Source of the DNA: Pirellulimonas nuda
Lineage (GTDB): Bacteria > Planctomycetota > Planctomycetia > Pirellulales > Lacipirellulaceae
Assembly (NCBI RefSeq): GCF_007750855.1
Contig: NZ_CP036291.1
Coordinates: 3,782,001 to 3,846,000, forward strand
DNA length: 64,000 bases
Reading direction: 5' to 3'
A program made the translations under genes and the position numbers. The notes beneath the pieces are model-generated. The model was not told the DNA's origin. It was given only the letters and a program-made list of their open reading frames with translations, and searched no databases. Positions 34,225-44,262 of this stretch are shown here, one piece after another (positions within the stretch are counted from its first letter, which is position 1; every line of letters starts with the position of its first letter).

Positions 34225-35340
34225 TCACAGGTTGTCGTTCACCACTTCTTCTCCAGCGACGGTGGAGAGGGCCGCCCATAGGACCGAGTCTGTTTCCGAA
34301 GGAACGGCTGTCACGCTGCCGTCGAGCCTCGCGGTCTGGATCACGCCGCCGGAGTGCAAACTGGCGAACGCGCGTTCGCATAGCAGCGTCTTGTCGCTAG
34401 CCGGCCGTGGCTGGATCGAGCTTTGACACTGCAGAAAGTCGGGCAAGCCGAACACCAGCGGCGCGATGGCGTTGCGATACGCGGCGTCGCCGTAGCTGGC
34501 GTCGAAGGCGTCGGCCATCACGCTGCGGGCCCGCCAGTCGCCCCAGGAGCCGTAGTGGGGGGCGCCGGCCGTGTCGGTGCGGGTGTGGTACTCGGCGATT
34601 GCGGTCGTCTTGGACGTGCCGTCGGCGACCTGCCTGAGCTTCGTGACGGTGACGCCAGCGGGCTTGGAAACCACTCGGAACGCGCCGCGGCGGATCGTGA
34701 AATCGCCGTTGGCGAGCGTCGGGTCCCGCTTGGGGACGTTGCCGTTCGACAGGTTGAGTACGTTGACCGGCCTGCTCCAGAACCTGGTTCCGCTTGTCCT
34801 GCCCCACTGCTGACCCGAAATTGCGACGTACGACGAACGCGCGGGCTCAACATCGGTTGCGGCGGTCACCTCGGCCGGGCTATTGAAGTTGGTGTGGCTG
34901 TAGGTGTCCGGGCCCGGGTCGGAGGGGCACAGGAAGATCGGCAGCTCATTGTCGGTGAGGTGGACGTTCTGCGGGTCCGACAGCGGCAGGTCGGGGCTGA
35001 ACGCATCGGCCACCTGCGATTCTTCCAAGTAGGGCAGGATCGCTACCCCCCAGGTGGAATCGGCGGCGAAGATGCTGCCGATGCTCACCGCCGGCGAATG
35101 CACCTCCATGCCCGCGGGGAGTTCCCCCAGCGCCGACTCGTAGTTCAGCACCCCGATCATCTGCTGACGCAACTGGCTGCCGCATTGACTGCGACGGGCT
35201 GCCTCCCGGGCGGCCTGCACGGCCGGCAGCAGCAGCGCCACCAAGATGCCGATAATCGCGATCACGACAAGAAGTTCAACGAGCGTGAATCCGAACGGCC
35301 CCGGTGCCTTGGCGTGCCTAGCTGAGACAAGCGATCGCAT
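34225..35340 (-). CDS. DUF1559 protein with pilin-like N-terminus
   Basis: A 371-residue member of the DUF1559 family, very abundant in planctomycetes. It has the type IV pilin-like prepilin site [20 protein letters not shown] and [14 protein letters not shown], then the DUF1559 body with [16 protein letters not shown], and the terminal [20 protein letters not shown]. Start ATG 35340 is set by AAGGAG upstream, although the frame extends 83 codons further. It precedes the double PEP-CTERM gene on the same strand and is divergent from the ECF sigma gene. Probably a pseudopilin processed by a prepilin peptidase; exact role unknown. Confidence 0.9.
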   Translation of the reverse strand: MRSLVSARHAKAPGPFGFTLVELLVVIAIIGILVALLLPAVQAAREAARRSQCGSQLRQQMIGVLNYESALGELPAGMEVHSPAVSIGSIFAADSTWGVAILPYLEESQVADAFSPDLPLSDPQNVHLTDNELPIFLCPSDPGPDTYSHTNFNSPAEVTAATDVEPARSSYVAISGQQWGRTSGTRFWSRPVNVLNLSNGNVPKRDPTLANGDFTIRRGAFRVVSKPAGVTVTKLRQVADGTSKTTAIAEYHTRTDTAGAPHYGSWGDWRARSVMADAFDASYGDAAYRNAIAPLVFGLPDFLQCQSSIQPRPASDKTLLCERAFASLHSGGVIQTARLDGSVTAVPSETDSVLWAALSTVAGEEVVNDNL

Positions 35341-35813
35341 TTGCTTTTGGAGCTCCTTCCCCGAGCGCGGGCGACAATCGCCGACGGCTCCGGGCCGCAA
35401 GGGACGGGTGATTGAGACACGGCCGACGAGACAAGCATGGGATCGCGGAACCTCGGCGCCGGCCATCGCCCCGAAGCCCACCGAGGAGCCGATCCGCCCG
35501 CGGGTTTCTAGTACAGGTTTGCGATCGTCCCCTCCTCGATTACAAAAAAATCGCGGCTTTTTCTGGAGGGACGTCGTTTGGTAGAACAAGCCGCAGTATT
35601 GTCGAGGTTTTCGTTAGATTGGTGTAATCCATTGGGCGCGCGACGCGAACTAGTAGTAGCCTCGCGAACAACCAATTCCGAATGATCCGCTCTGTGACCG
35701 GCTGTCTGCGGCGTCCCGTCGGCGGCGGACGGGAGCTCCAGGTGCGAACCGGGCACGGCCGCGGCCGCCGAGCTGGTTCGTGGTCGGGGGGGCTTTCTTG
35801 GTTGGGGTAACGG
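35341..35813. other. Divergent intergenic region (DUF1559 gene / ECF sigma gene)
   Basis: About 470 bp between divergent genes; it should hold promoters for both directions. No clear consensus promoter or operator was found. Short frames within it are not convincing genes. Confidence 0.45.
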
Positions 35814-36350
35814 GTGCAGCACGAAGCAGATGTGAAGATGGCGAGCCTCGCCCGTCTGTGGGCGGATGCCGAGCCCGCGGTGCGTGCGTACGTGGGCGCC
35901 GAATTGCGTAACCCGCACGACACCGACGATGTCGTGCAAGAAGTGGGAAGAGCCGTGACCCAGTCAATCGACCGCTACGATCCCGACCGACCCTTCAGCA
36001 ATTGGATTTTCGGCGTTGCGCGGCTGCAGGTGCTTCAGTTTTATCGGCGCCGCTCCATCGAACGGACCACCTTCAGCTCGGAGCTGGTGGATCAGTTGGC
36101 CAGCGCGTACCAGGCGTTGACACCGACGATATCCGCCAGGCGTGAGGCTCTCGACGCGTGCGTCGAATCGCTCGCCCCCCGGCAACGCGAAGTCCTGCGG
36201 TGCTACTACGCAGATCAGACGCCCCACGCGGAGATTGGAGAGCGACTCGGAATGTCGAAGGCGGCGGTGAGCGTGATGCTGCATCGTTTGCGGATAGCGC
36301 TGCGTGATTGTGTCCGACGACGCCTTGGCAACCAGGAAGCCGCAACATGA
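35814..36350 (+). CDS. ECF-type RNA polymerase sigma factor
   Basis: A 178-residue sigma-70-family protein. Region 2 reads DTDDVVQEVGRAVTQSIDRY and RPFSNWIFGVARLQVLQFYR; region 4 reads SLAPRQREVLRCYYADQTPH then EIGERLGMSKAAVSVMLHRL. It starts at GTG 35814 or at ATG 35838. The stop overlaps the start of the FecR gene (ATGA), so the two are co-translated, the usual sigma/regulator pair of planctomycetes. It probably controls the downstream polysaccharide genes, possibly including its own operon. Confidence 0.92.
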   Translation: MQHEADVKMASLARLWADAEPAVRAYVGAELRNPHDTDDVVQEVGRAVTQSIDRYDPDRPFSNWIFGVARLQVLQFYRRRSIERTTFSSELVDQLASAYQALTPTISARREALDACVESLAPRQREVLRCYYADQTPHAEIGERLGMSKAAVSVMLHRLRIALRDCVRRRLGNQEAAT

Positions 36351-38026
36351 GTGACGTCTACAAGGAACTCGAACAATTCTTCCTCTCCGATCGCGAGCAA
36401 GACCCTTCTGCGGTCCAGCGGCTCGAAGCATGGCTGCTGGCCGACACGGCTCGGGTACAGGAATTCGCGGAGCTGCTGCTTCAAGAACAGCAATTGCGTG
36501 ATCGCGCGGTGAGCGTTCCAAGGGCGGCAGCTGCCGATGATCGCCGCAGCGCCGCGGCCCGATGGCCGAGCTATTCCGCTTGGGCGCAGTTTGCGATCGC
36601 CGCGTCGATTTTGGCGGCGGCGACAGTGGGCTTCCTCGGCATCCCGGAGCGGAACGCGGTTGGCCCTGAACCGAGCCCCCCACTGCAAGCCGCGGCACGA
36701 GAGGTCTCGCCGACCCTTGCCTATCTGGGCAGGGCAAGGGGCTGCGACTGGAACGGCGAGCCGCTGAGCGAGGGTACCCAGTTGAGGGCCGGGGCGTCAC
36801 TAGAGCTGGTCGAGGGCATCGCCGAGGTTATCTTCGAGAACGGCGCCCGAGTCGCGACGCGAGGCCCGTGTCAGTTGACCATCGACGGCCCAACCGCCTG
36901 CTCGCTCAGTGTCGGGAGCGCCTCGGTGCATGTCCCCGAGACCGCGTTCGGCTTTAAGGTCACCACCCCGAGCGGGATCGTTATCGACCTCGGCACCGAC
37001 TTCGGCGTCGCCGTAGATCAGCAGGGCGCGTCGGAGGTGCATGTCTTCAAGGGCGAGGTCGCCTTTCAAGCGCTGACCGCGGCCGGTGGTTTTCATGAGC
37101 GGGCCGTGCGGCTGACCGAATCCCAGGCCTGCAAGCACACTCTCGGCGGGGTTACGCTCGAGGAGTTCAAGGCGAACGAGGCGCGCTTTCTCTGGCGGAA
37201 GCAGGACCCACTTCCCGAATCCGAACTGCCGCCGCTGCCAGTTCGTGACGACCTGGTGCTGTGGCTTGCCGCCGATCGCGCGGTCGAAGTCGATGCGGAG
37301 GGGCGCGTCGAGCGTTGGCGCGACCTTTTGTCGGGCGACAATCTCGCCGCGGAAGACGCCCTCCAGTTGAACCCCAAGAACCGGCCCGGGCTGGCGCCCA
37401 AGGGGCTAAACGGGCGCCCGGCGATCCGCTTCGGCGGGTCCGATTCCTTTCTTCTGACGCCGCCGATTAGCAGCACCAATGAACAGACCGCTGTGGTGGT
37501 GGCGGCGCTCCGAGAATCGTACCCCAACTTCCAGTCGCTGATCAACTACAACGGCCCGCCGCAGCGGATCGTCGGAAGCGTCGGGGGTCGCGTGCGTCCC
37601 GCCGTGTTTGAGATTTGTCTCCGTGACCGCGACAGCGACAAGCGATTCGCGGTGTGCGGCGAGCTTTTCGGGGGCTTCCGGGATGGGGCGCCCAAGTCGG
37701 CCGAGACCGTTGACAAGGAGGTCGTCGAGGTGCTCAACGCGCTGCCGGTCGATCACCCGAAGATCATCGTGTTTCGCTACAGCCTCAGTAAAGAGCGGAT
37801 GTCGCTGTTCATCAACGGCAACCTCAGGGCGTCGGATCGGGCGTCGCTTCCGATCGCCATCGCCTCGCGGAAGATCATCGGCCGGCACCCCGTGTTGGAG
37901 GACAACGTCGGTGGATTTCGCGGAGATATCGGAGAGCTGTTGCTCTTCAACCGCGCGCTGACGGACGCCGAGGTGGCGGATGTTTCGGAGTATCTCTGCC
38001 TTCGCTTTGGGTTAGCCCAGCGGTAG
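36347..38026 (+). CDS. FecR-domain membrane protein with LamG-like C-terminus
   Basis: A 559-residue protein. The N-terminal ~75 residues are a cytoplasmic helical anti-sigma-like region (YKELEQFFLSDREQDP), then one transmembrane segment (QFAIAASILAAATVGFLGI). The FecR domain follows (ELVEGIAEVIFENGARVATR, FKVTTPSGIVIDLGTDFGVA, SEVHVFKGEVAFQ), and from ~residue 300 a concanavalin/LamG-like domain (RDDLVLWLAADRAVEVDAEG, ending GDIGELLLFNRALTDAEVAD). It probably senses an external ligand, perhaps a glycan, and controls the overlapping ECF sigma factor. Start ATG 36347 overlaps the sigma stop. Confidence 0.9.
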   Translation: MSDVYKELEQFFLSDREQDPSAVQRLEAWLLADTARVQEFAELLLQEQQLRDRAVSVPRAAAADDRRSAAARWPSYSAWAQFAIAASILAAATVGFLGIPERNAVGPEPSPPLQAAAREVSPTLAYLGRARGCDWNGEPLSEGTQLRAGASLELVEGIAEVIFENGARVATRGPCQLTIDGPTACSLSVGSASVHVPETAFGFKVTTPSGIVIDLGTDFGVAVDQQGASEVHVFKGEVAFQALTAAGGFHERAVRLTESQACKHTLGGVTLEEFKANEARFLWRKQDPLPESELPPLPVRDDLVLWLAADRAVEVDAEGRVERWRDLLSGDNLAAEDALQLNPKNRPGLAPKGLNGRPAIRFGGSDSFLLTPPISSTNEQTAVVVAALRESYPNFQSLINYNGPPQRIVGSVGGRVRPAVFEICLRDRDSDKRFAVCGELFGGFRDGAPKSAETVDKEVVEVLNALPVDHPKIIVFRYSLSKERMSLFINGNLRASDRASLPIAIASRKIIGRHPVLEDNVGGFRGDIGELLLFNRALTDAEVADVSEYLCLRFGLAQR

Positions 38027-38077
38027 CGGCCCCTATGCGTTGATTCCTCGACTTCTCCTCTGCCGATCAGACCCCTA

Positions 38078-40333
38078 ATGCAAAAGCTACTCTCGATCTT
38101 GGCCTGGGCGGCGTTCGCTGCATACGCCGCCGCGGCCCCGAAGGCTGCCTCGCCACATGCCGAGACCGTGCCGGGCCGGTGGAGCATCGACCGCGTCCGA
38201 GCCTGGAGCGATGCACGGCCTTGGCCAGTGGGAGCAAACTTTGTCCCGTCCACGGCGATCAATCAACTTGAGATGTGGCAGGCAGAGACGTTCGACCCTG
38301 AGACGATCGATCGTGAGCTGGGCTGGGCTTCCTCGACCGGCATGAACGCGATGCGGGTCTTTTTGCACGACATCCCGTGGCGAGAAGACAAGCAAGGGTT
38401 TATCGAACGGATCGAGCAGTACCTTACAATCGCTGACCGTCACGGCATCAAAACCCTGTTTGTTTTCTTCGACGGCGTGTGGAATCCCCAGCCGCGGGCG
38501 GGGCGCCAGCCTCCGCCGCGTCCCCACGTGCACAACTCTGGCTGGGTACAATCGCCCGGCGTCGCGATCCTCCGCGACCCCGGCCGACACGCCGAGCTGG
38601 AGGGATACGTAAAGGGGGTGCTCACCCGTTTCGCGGACGACCCGCGTATCCTTGGTTGGGACCTCTTCAACGAGCCCGACAACAGCAACGGCCGCAAGTT
38701 TGCGGAAGAGATGCCTCCCGACGAAAAGCACGAGCGCGCATGCGATCTGTTGCTTGCCACGTTCCGTTGGGCGCGCGAGGTGGCGCCAAGCCAGCCGCTC
38801 ACGGTGGGCGTTTGGGGCGGGTTCGATTGGCTCGATGACCCCGAACCAATTGAGTCGATATCGCTGAACAACTCCGACGTAGTGAGCTTCCACACGTACG
38901 ATGCGGCGAACGGGGCTCGGGAAACGATCCGCCGGATGGCGGAGGCGACCGACAGGCCGCTGTGGTGTACGGAGTATATGGCTCGGGGGCCGAACTCAAC
39001 GTTCGAGGGGGTGCTGCCGGTGCTCCAGCAGCACCGTGTGGGGGCATTCAATTGGGGCCTTGTCGATGGGAAGACCCAGACGATTTACCCGTGGGACTCG
39101 TGGACGACACCCTACGACGCCGAACCGGCTTTGTGGTTTCATGACGTGTTTCGTCGTGACGGCACCCCCTACCGATCGGAAGAGACCGACCTTGTACGCC
39201 GCTTGACCGCGGCGACAAACCGCCCCGACGAGGCCCCTCCCGCGGAGGCGATGAGCAAGGCCGACATACGCAAAGGCATCGAGGCTCACGACCGAGCCCT
39301 GTTCATCAAGGCGGGCTGGATACGAGACCCCTACATCGTTGTGGGACCGGATGGCGACTTCTACTTGACCGGGACGACATCGCTCCGCGAAGACCCGCGT
39401 CAGCAGAGCGATCCTTATAATACGGGGCTCGGCGAAGCGAGTTTGGTTGGATGGAAGGCGCGAGTGTGGCGCAGCAGCGACTTGGCGGATTGGGAGGAGA
39501 TTGACCCCCCGTTCACGCTCCGCGACGGTGTCTGGGCAAAGACGCGGCCGAACCGGTTTAAGGAGATCCCCGAGCGAGATTGGCGTCTCTGGGCGCCCGA
39601 GCTGCACTGGACCGGCGACCGCTGGGCCCTCGTCCAGACGAGTCCTGCCCCGGTGCGGGGAGCGAACCTTTCTCTCTCGGCCGGCAAGGAGCTCAAGGGG
39701 CCGTGGCAAAATCCGATGGGGCAAGAGATCGGCACACGGCACGACCCCTCACTCTACAAGGACGATGATGGCCAATGGTGGCTGATCTACGGAGCGACGC
39801 TGATCGCACCTCTGAAGCCCGACTTTAGTGGGCTCGCCGGCGATCCTGTCGCGATCGGCCCGTCTGGGAACGTCGATAAAATGGGACACGAAGGGTGCTT
39901 CATCCGTAAGTTTGGCGGCAAGTACGTGCTCTTCGGCACGGGTTGGTCGACGGGACGGATGCGCCAGGGCAGCTACAACCTGTACTACGCCGTGGCCGAC
40001 AAGATCACGGGGCCTTACGGCCCGAGAAAATTCGCTGGGCGATTCCTCGGCCACGGGACCTTGTTCCAGGACCGCGCGGGCCAGTGGTGGTGCACCGCAT
40101 TCTATAACGCTAACGTTCCGCCGCTCGGTGGGTCCGGCATCGTCAGCCGCGACCTCAGCGCCACAGCCCAGACCATCAATCAGCTCGGCACGACGATTGT
40201 CCCGATGGAGATCGACTTCGACGATCAGGGGGAGCCCCGAATCCGTTCGAAGGACCCCCGCTACGCGATCCCCGGTCCGGACGAGGGCCAAGAGTTCCAC
40301 GCCACTGTGGCAGAGGAGTACGAGGCGCGATGA
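38078..40333 (+). CDS. Two-enzyme glycosidase: GH5-like barrel plus GH43-like propeller
   Basis: A 751-residue exported protein with a signal peptide (LLSILAWAAFAAYAAAAPK). Residues ~35-385 form a GH5/GH2-like TIM barrel: GMNAMRVFLHDIPWREDKQG, ILGWDLFNEPDNSNGRKF (acid/base Asn-Glu-Pro) and RPLWCTEYMARGPNSTFEG (nucleophile Glu). Residues ~410-740 form a five-bladed GH43-like propeller: AGWIRDPYIVVGPDGDFYLT (Asp), DWRLWAPELHWTGDRWALVQ, HDPSLYKDDDGQWWLIYG, HEGCFIRKFGGKYVLFG. One chain thus combines two glycosidases. The sulfatase gene overlaps its stop (ATGA), so product sugars may be sulfated. Confidence 0.85.
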   Translation: MQKLLSILAWAAFAAYAAAAPKAASPHAETVPGRWSIDRVRAWSDARPWPVGANFVPSTAINQLEMWQAETFDPETIDRELGWASSTGMNAMRVFLHDIPWREDKQGFIERIEQYLTIADRHGIKTLFVFFDGVWNPQPRAGRQPPPRPHVHNSGWVQSPGVAILRDPGRHAELEGYVKGVLTRFADDPRILGWDLFNEPDNSNGRKFAEEMPPDEKHERACDLLLATFRWAREVAPSQPLTVGVWGGFDWLDDPEPIESISLNNSDVVSFHTYDAANGARETIRRMAEATDRPLWCTEYMARGPNSTFEGVLPVLQQHRVGAFNWGLVDGKTQTIYPWDSWTTPYDAEPALWFHDVFRRDGTPYRSEETDLVRRLTAATNRPDEAPPAEAMSKADIRKGIEAHDRALFIKAGWIRDPYIVVGPDGDFYLTGTTSLREDPRQQSDPYNTGLGEASLVGWKARVWRSSDLADWEEIDPPFTLRDGVWAKTRPNRFKEIPERDWRLWAPELHWTGDRWALVQTSPAPVRGANLSLSAGKELKGPWQNPMGQEIGTRHDPSLYKDDDGQWWLIYGATLIAPLKPDFSGLAGDPVAIGPSGNVDKMGHEGCFIRKFGGKYVLFGTGWSTGRMRQGSYNLYYAVADKITGPYGPRKFAGRFLGHGTLFQDRAGQWWCTAFYNANVPPLGGSGIVSRDLSATAQTINQLGTTIVPMEIDFDDQGEPRIRSKDPRYAIPGPDEGQEFHATVAEEYEAR

Positions 40334-41856
40334 ACTGGTTACACACAGCTACCTTGGGCCTCTTCGCATCGACATGCGCGGTAGGCGCGATTGCCGGCAA
40401 GGACAAGCCGAACGTTCTGCTGATCCTAGTGGACGACCTCAAGCCGACGCTGGGTGCGTACGGCGATGATCGCGCCCATTCGCCAAATCTCGATCGCCTG
40501 GCCGAGCGTGGGACCCGCTTTGACTTGGCGTACTGCAATCAAGCGGTATGCGCGCCGTCGCGGAACAATTTGCTTGTTGGGATGCGATCGACGTCGCTCG
40601 GCATCTACGGCCTGTCGGAGAACTTCCGCATCGCCGAGCCCGGGGCGGAAACCCTGCCACAGTACTTGCGGCGTTACGGCTATCACGCGGCCGCGGTGGG
40701 CAAGGTGTTTCACGTGGGTCACGGCAACACCGATGACGCCGCATCGTGGAGCGTGCCGCTGCATCCGGAGAAGGTTGTCGATTACGCGCTGCCCGAGAGC
40801 ACCGGCGGCAAATTGACACGCGAAGAGGCTTACTTCAGCAATCAGCATTTGGGCGCCATCAGGAATTTGCCTCGCGGCGCAGCCTGGGAACGAGCCGATG
40901 TGCCCGATGAGGCGTACTCGGACGGAAGGATCGCCGTCGAAGGGATACGTCGCTTGCGGGCCTATCGCGAGACGGGCCAGTCGTTCTTCTTGGCGCTGGG
41001 ATTCACCAAGCCACATCTCCCGTTTTGCGCCCCCGAGAAGTACTGGGCGATCTACGACGAAGTCGAGTTCCCCACGCCGGCATCAGCAGATTTTCCTTCC
41101 GGCGCCCCGCCCTATGCCGGAAAGCCCAAGCACGGCGAGCTCAATCAGTATGTGCCGGTGCCCAAGAACCCTCCGATGTCCGCGTCGTTGCGACGCACTC
41201 TGACCCAGGGATACTATGCGTCGATGAGCTATATGGACGCGCAAGTCGGCCGTGTGCTCGACGAGTTGAAAAATCTGGGAATGGCGGACAACACGGTTGT
41301 CGTGTTGTGGGGAGATCACGGATACCACCTCGGAGACCATGGCGTGTGGACCAAGCACACCAACTACGAGCAGGCCAACCGCATCCCGCTGATCTTTGCC
41401 GGACCCGGCATTCGGGCAGGCGCGGTGAGCGAGGCACTGGTCGAGACGGTTGACATCTATCCGACCATCGCAGCCCTTGTCGGTGAGCCGCAACTCGACA
41501 CGCCGCAACAACTCGACGGCCGAAGTCTCGCGGCGATTCTGCGTGGGGAAGAGAAGTCGGTCCGCGACCACGCCTATCACGCATTTCCGCGAGGCGCCGA
41601 CCGGCTGGGGCGGGCCCTCCGAACCGATCGCTACCGACTGGTCGAATGGAAGCGATATAGCGAATCAACCGATGACGCCGTCTACGAACTCTACGACTAT
41701 GTCGAAAACCCCGACGAGACGGTCAATCTTGCGTCGCAACGCCCCGCGGTCGTCGATCAGATAAAACGTATGCTGGCGCAGCACCCGCCGGCACGTCCGC
41801 CACTTCAATCACAGACCGCCGCCCGTCCGCCCGCATCGGCGCCCGGTAAGCGGTAG
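40330..41856 (+). CDS. Exported sulfatase, iduronate-2-sulfatase-like
   Basis: A 508-residue sulfatase with a short signal peptide (LGLFASTCAVGAIAGKD). PNVLLILVDDLKPTLGAYGD holds metal ligands; the active site is CAPSRNNLLVGMRSTSLGIY (Cys to formylglycine). GKVFHVGHGN, SFFLALGFTKPHLPFCAPEK and VLWGDHGYHLGDHGVWTKHT are typical of the iduronate-2-sulfatase group. Start ATG overlaps the stop of the two-domain glycosidase (ATGA). It probably removes sulfate esters from the same polysaccharide. Confidence 0.92.
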   Translation: MNWLHTATLGLFASTCAVGAIAGKDKPNVLLILVDDLKPTLGAYGDDRAHSPNLDRLAERGTRFDLAYCNQAVCAPSRNNLLVGMRSTSLGIYGLSENFRIAEPGAETLPQYLRRYGYHAAAVGKVFHVGHGNTDDAASWSVPLHPEKVVDYALPESTGGKLTREEAYFSNQHLGAIRNLPRGAAWERADVPDEAYSDGRIAVEGIRRLRAYRETGQSFFLALGFTKPHLPFCAPEKYWAIYDEVEFPTPASADFPSGAPPYAGKPKHGELNQYVPVPKNPPMSASLRRTLTQGYYASMSYMDAQVGRVLDELKNLGMADNTVVVLWGDHGYHLGDHGVWTKHTNYEQANRIPLIFAGPGIRAGAVSEALVETVDIYPTIAALVGEPQLDTPQQLDGRSLAAILRGEEKSVRDHAYHAFPRGADRLGRALRTDRYRLVEWKRYSESTDDAVYELYDYVENPDETVNLASQRPAVVDQIKRMLAQHPPARPPLQSQTAARPPASAPGKR

Positions 41857-42013
41857 CGATGACTTATCGCGCCGGAACCGTCGGTTTGCTCCGCCAGCTT
41901 GGCGTCGATGGGGCGACACGTCACGACGCGGTTCGCCCTATTGGGGGCCCAAACACGTTCATGCGTCGGCCCTCGGCATGAGATTCGCGCAACAGCATCA
42001 AGGCGTCCTTCGA

Positions 42014-43703
42014 ATGAACCCTATGCAGCGGCCAGATACGACGGCCCTTCTAGCTACGCTCGGGCCTCGATTCAGGCCACGGCGCGGCTATCTCGCGACG
42101 CTTTTGGCGATCGCGATTCTTTCGCCAGCCCCCCTCGCGTGGGGCCTGACTGTGTATATCAGCAGCCATGTCGGTCCCACGGTGAAGCGGTGGGGCTGGG
42201 ACATCAAGCAAGGTCCCAACCGCTTCAGCACGCCGGCAAAAGCGTCGGCCGGCTACGTCGATGTCTCGGCCAACCTGCTGCGGATTCCTATCGAGCCGAC
42301 CTACCACAACCCGGACGGTTCGGTGAATGTTGCGCTCTACCAGCCCGACATCACCGCGATCAAGAGTGTGCTCGCCGTGAATCCCGAAGTGGAGGTGTTC
42401 GCAAGCGTCAAGCTCCGCGGTCAGGACACATTCCCGGAGTGGCTTGGCGCGGCGACTCCCGGCTGGCCGGAGCGGTAGGGGAGTATTTTTTCCAACCAAG
42501 TCTTGATGCCCAACCCCGAACGGTACGCAGCACTGGTGGCGAGTTTCGTCGATATGCTCCACCAAGAGGGGATCCGCATCGACTATCTGGGGCTCAACAA
42601 CGAGACCGAGAACGCGGTGCCCGCCATTCGCTACGTCGCGACGGTCGATGGACTCGGCGCTGGGCTTGACGCGAAGAGCGTGCCGTCGGCGTTTCGGCAA
42701 TGGCGTCTTGTTGGGCCGGACGCCTTCGGCTTGAACGCCGCGGAGTCGTACCTCGACGACCTTGCGCAGCAGGGCCGGCTGGACACGATCGACATCATCG
42801 GCAATCACTTCTACCCGCAGCACAGCAGCGGCAGTGAAACGTCCTGGACCACGCTGGCCACCGCCTACGGCAAGGAAATGTGGCACACCGAGGTGCATAT
42901 GCCGGTGGGCAACGACGACGCGGGGATCACGGAGCAGGCGATTCGGGACACGCTGAGCGTCCTATTCGCCAGCAACAAACGCGGCGTCGATAGCTTTGTT
43001 TGGTGGGGCTACAACACCGACGTCGACGCCCTTGGTCAGCGCGTCAAGGCCGAGCTGATCGACTCGATGATCGACGCTCACCCGGTCGAAACCAGCCCCG
43101 GGTTCACGGCGAAAGGCGACCCGCCGGGCGAGCCGTTGTTTCAGGCTTACGCGCGCGGTAATAGTGTCTCGCTCTGGATCGTGAATCCCTCAGAGATTGC
43201 GCCCGAAGATTTGGTCGATCTCTCAGGGCGACGGGTCCGTACGGTTGGCTCGTCAATCACGGCACAGTTCTGGGATGCGTTTGCTGGCGGCGCCGGTGCG
43301 CCGATCCCGGTCTCGGCCACCGTCCGTCGGCGCGGATGGCGTCTCGATCGACCTGGAGGGCGTCTCTGCCAAGAGCGTCGGCGTCCTCCACTTCGATCTG
43401 CTCGATCCGGAAGACCTAAATGGCGACGGGGCCGTAGATGGCGAGGACTGGCCCGTCTTGTTAAACAATCTGACACGTGACCTGACCGGGCTCAAACCCA
43501 GCGTTTGGAACTACTACGGCGATATCGACGGGGACGGCCACGTCGGACGCGATGATTTCCGGTTACTGAAGAACGCCTTCTTGGCGAATCATTCCGCCAC
43601 CGAGTTACAGTCGATCCTGGCGTCCGTCCCTGAGCCAACCGGGGTTAGCCTCGCGGCGGTCGTCGGATTCCTAGTAGTAGCCAGACATCGGGCAGTAGCG
43701 TGA
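42014..43703 (+). pseudogene. GH-like/dockerin/PEP-CTERM gene with amber stop and frameshift
   Basis: Reads as one protein of about 560 codons: signal peptide (LATLLAIAILSPAPLAWG), a glycosidase-like barrel (YISSHVGPTVKRWGWDIKQG, DYLGLNNETENA with Asn-Glu, GKEMWHTEVHMPVGND with a Glu), dockerin-like loops (DLNGDGAVDGEDW, DIDGDGHVGRDDF) and a VPEP anchor. An in-frame TAG at 42476 splits WPER and GSIFSNQV with no frame change. Near 43318 one base appears lost, so the C-terminal part (VGADGVSIDLEGVSAKSVG) is in the next frame. The barrel resembles GH30-type enzymes. It is downstream of the sulfatase and was probably part of the same locus. Confidence 0.8.
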
Positions 43704-43960
43704 CGCTGGAATTTGCGCCAGCGCAGTCGCCACAGACGCGATTCAACGCGCACTTCAATTGGGCCTTCGATCCGACCTCGGATGGGGTTCCTCGACTATG
43801 CCTTCACTTACTCGTGATTCCTCAGCAGAGATCGCGGGTGAATATGGTGAGTGTTTGGGGGGTAGACTTCAGATCCGGTTCGACAGCGTTGCTCAGCTGA
43901 GCTCAGATGGAAGAAGGGGTAACGGGACGGGGGTGCGAAAAAGACGCGGCCACGGAATGG

Positions 43961-44262
43961 CTATATCGAACAACTAATCGCGATCGGCATGCTAAAAGTG
44001 ACGACCGCATTGAGCAGCTTGCTGCGTAGCGCTGCCTCGGCCTTCTGATTGAAGATAGTGCGGTTCTTGAGGCGGTCGCCGAAACTGGCTTTCAGCCGGT
44101 GAATGGCGGTCTCGACCAGGCTGCGGCGGTGGTAGCCGATCGTTTCTTTCCACGCCTTAAGGCCCTCGCGGCGGATCTGCCGCACGCACTCGTCTCGCGG
44201 CAGCGTGTCGGCCGATGCGTTGCCGTGCTGCTTAAACTTGGCATTCTTGCGCGGCGGACCGG
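43961..44262 (-). pseudogene. IS5-family (IS903-type) transposase C-terminal remnant
   Basis: The last ~97 codons of a relative of the intact element at 19018-20065: PPRKNAKFKQHGNASAD, then KAWKETIGYHRRSLVETAIH with the catalytic Glu, and GDRLKNRTIFNQKAEAALRS. It is cut at 44262 where the dispersed repeat begins. Confidence 0.85.
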
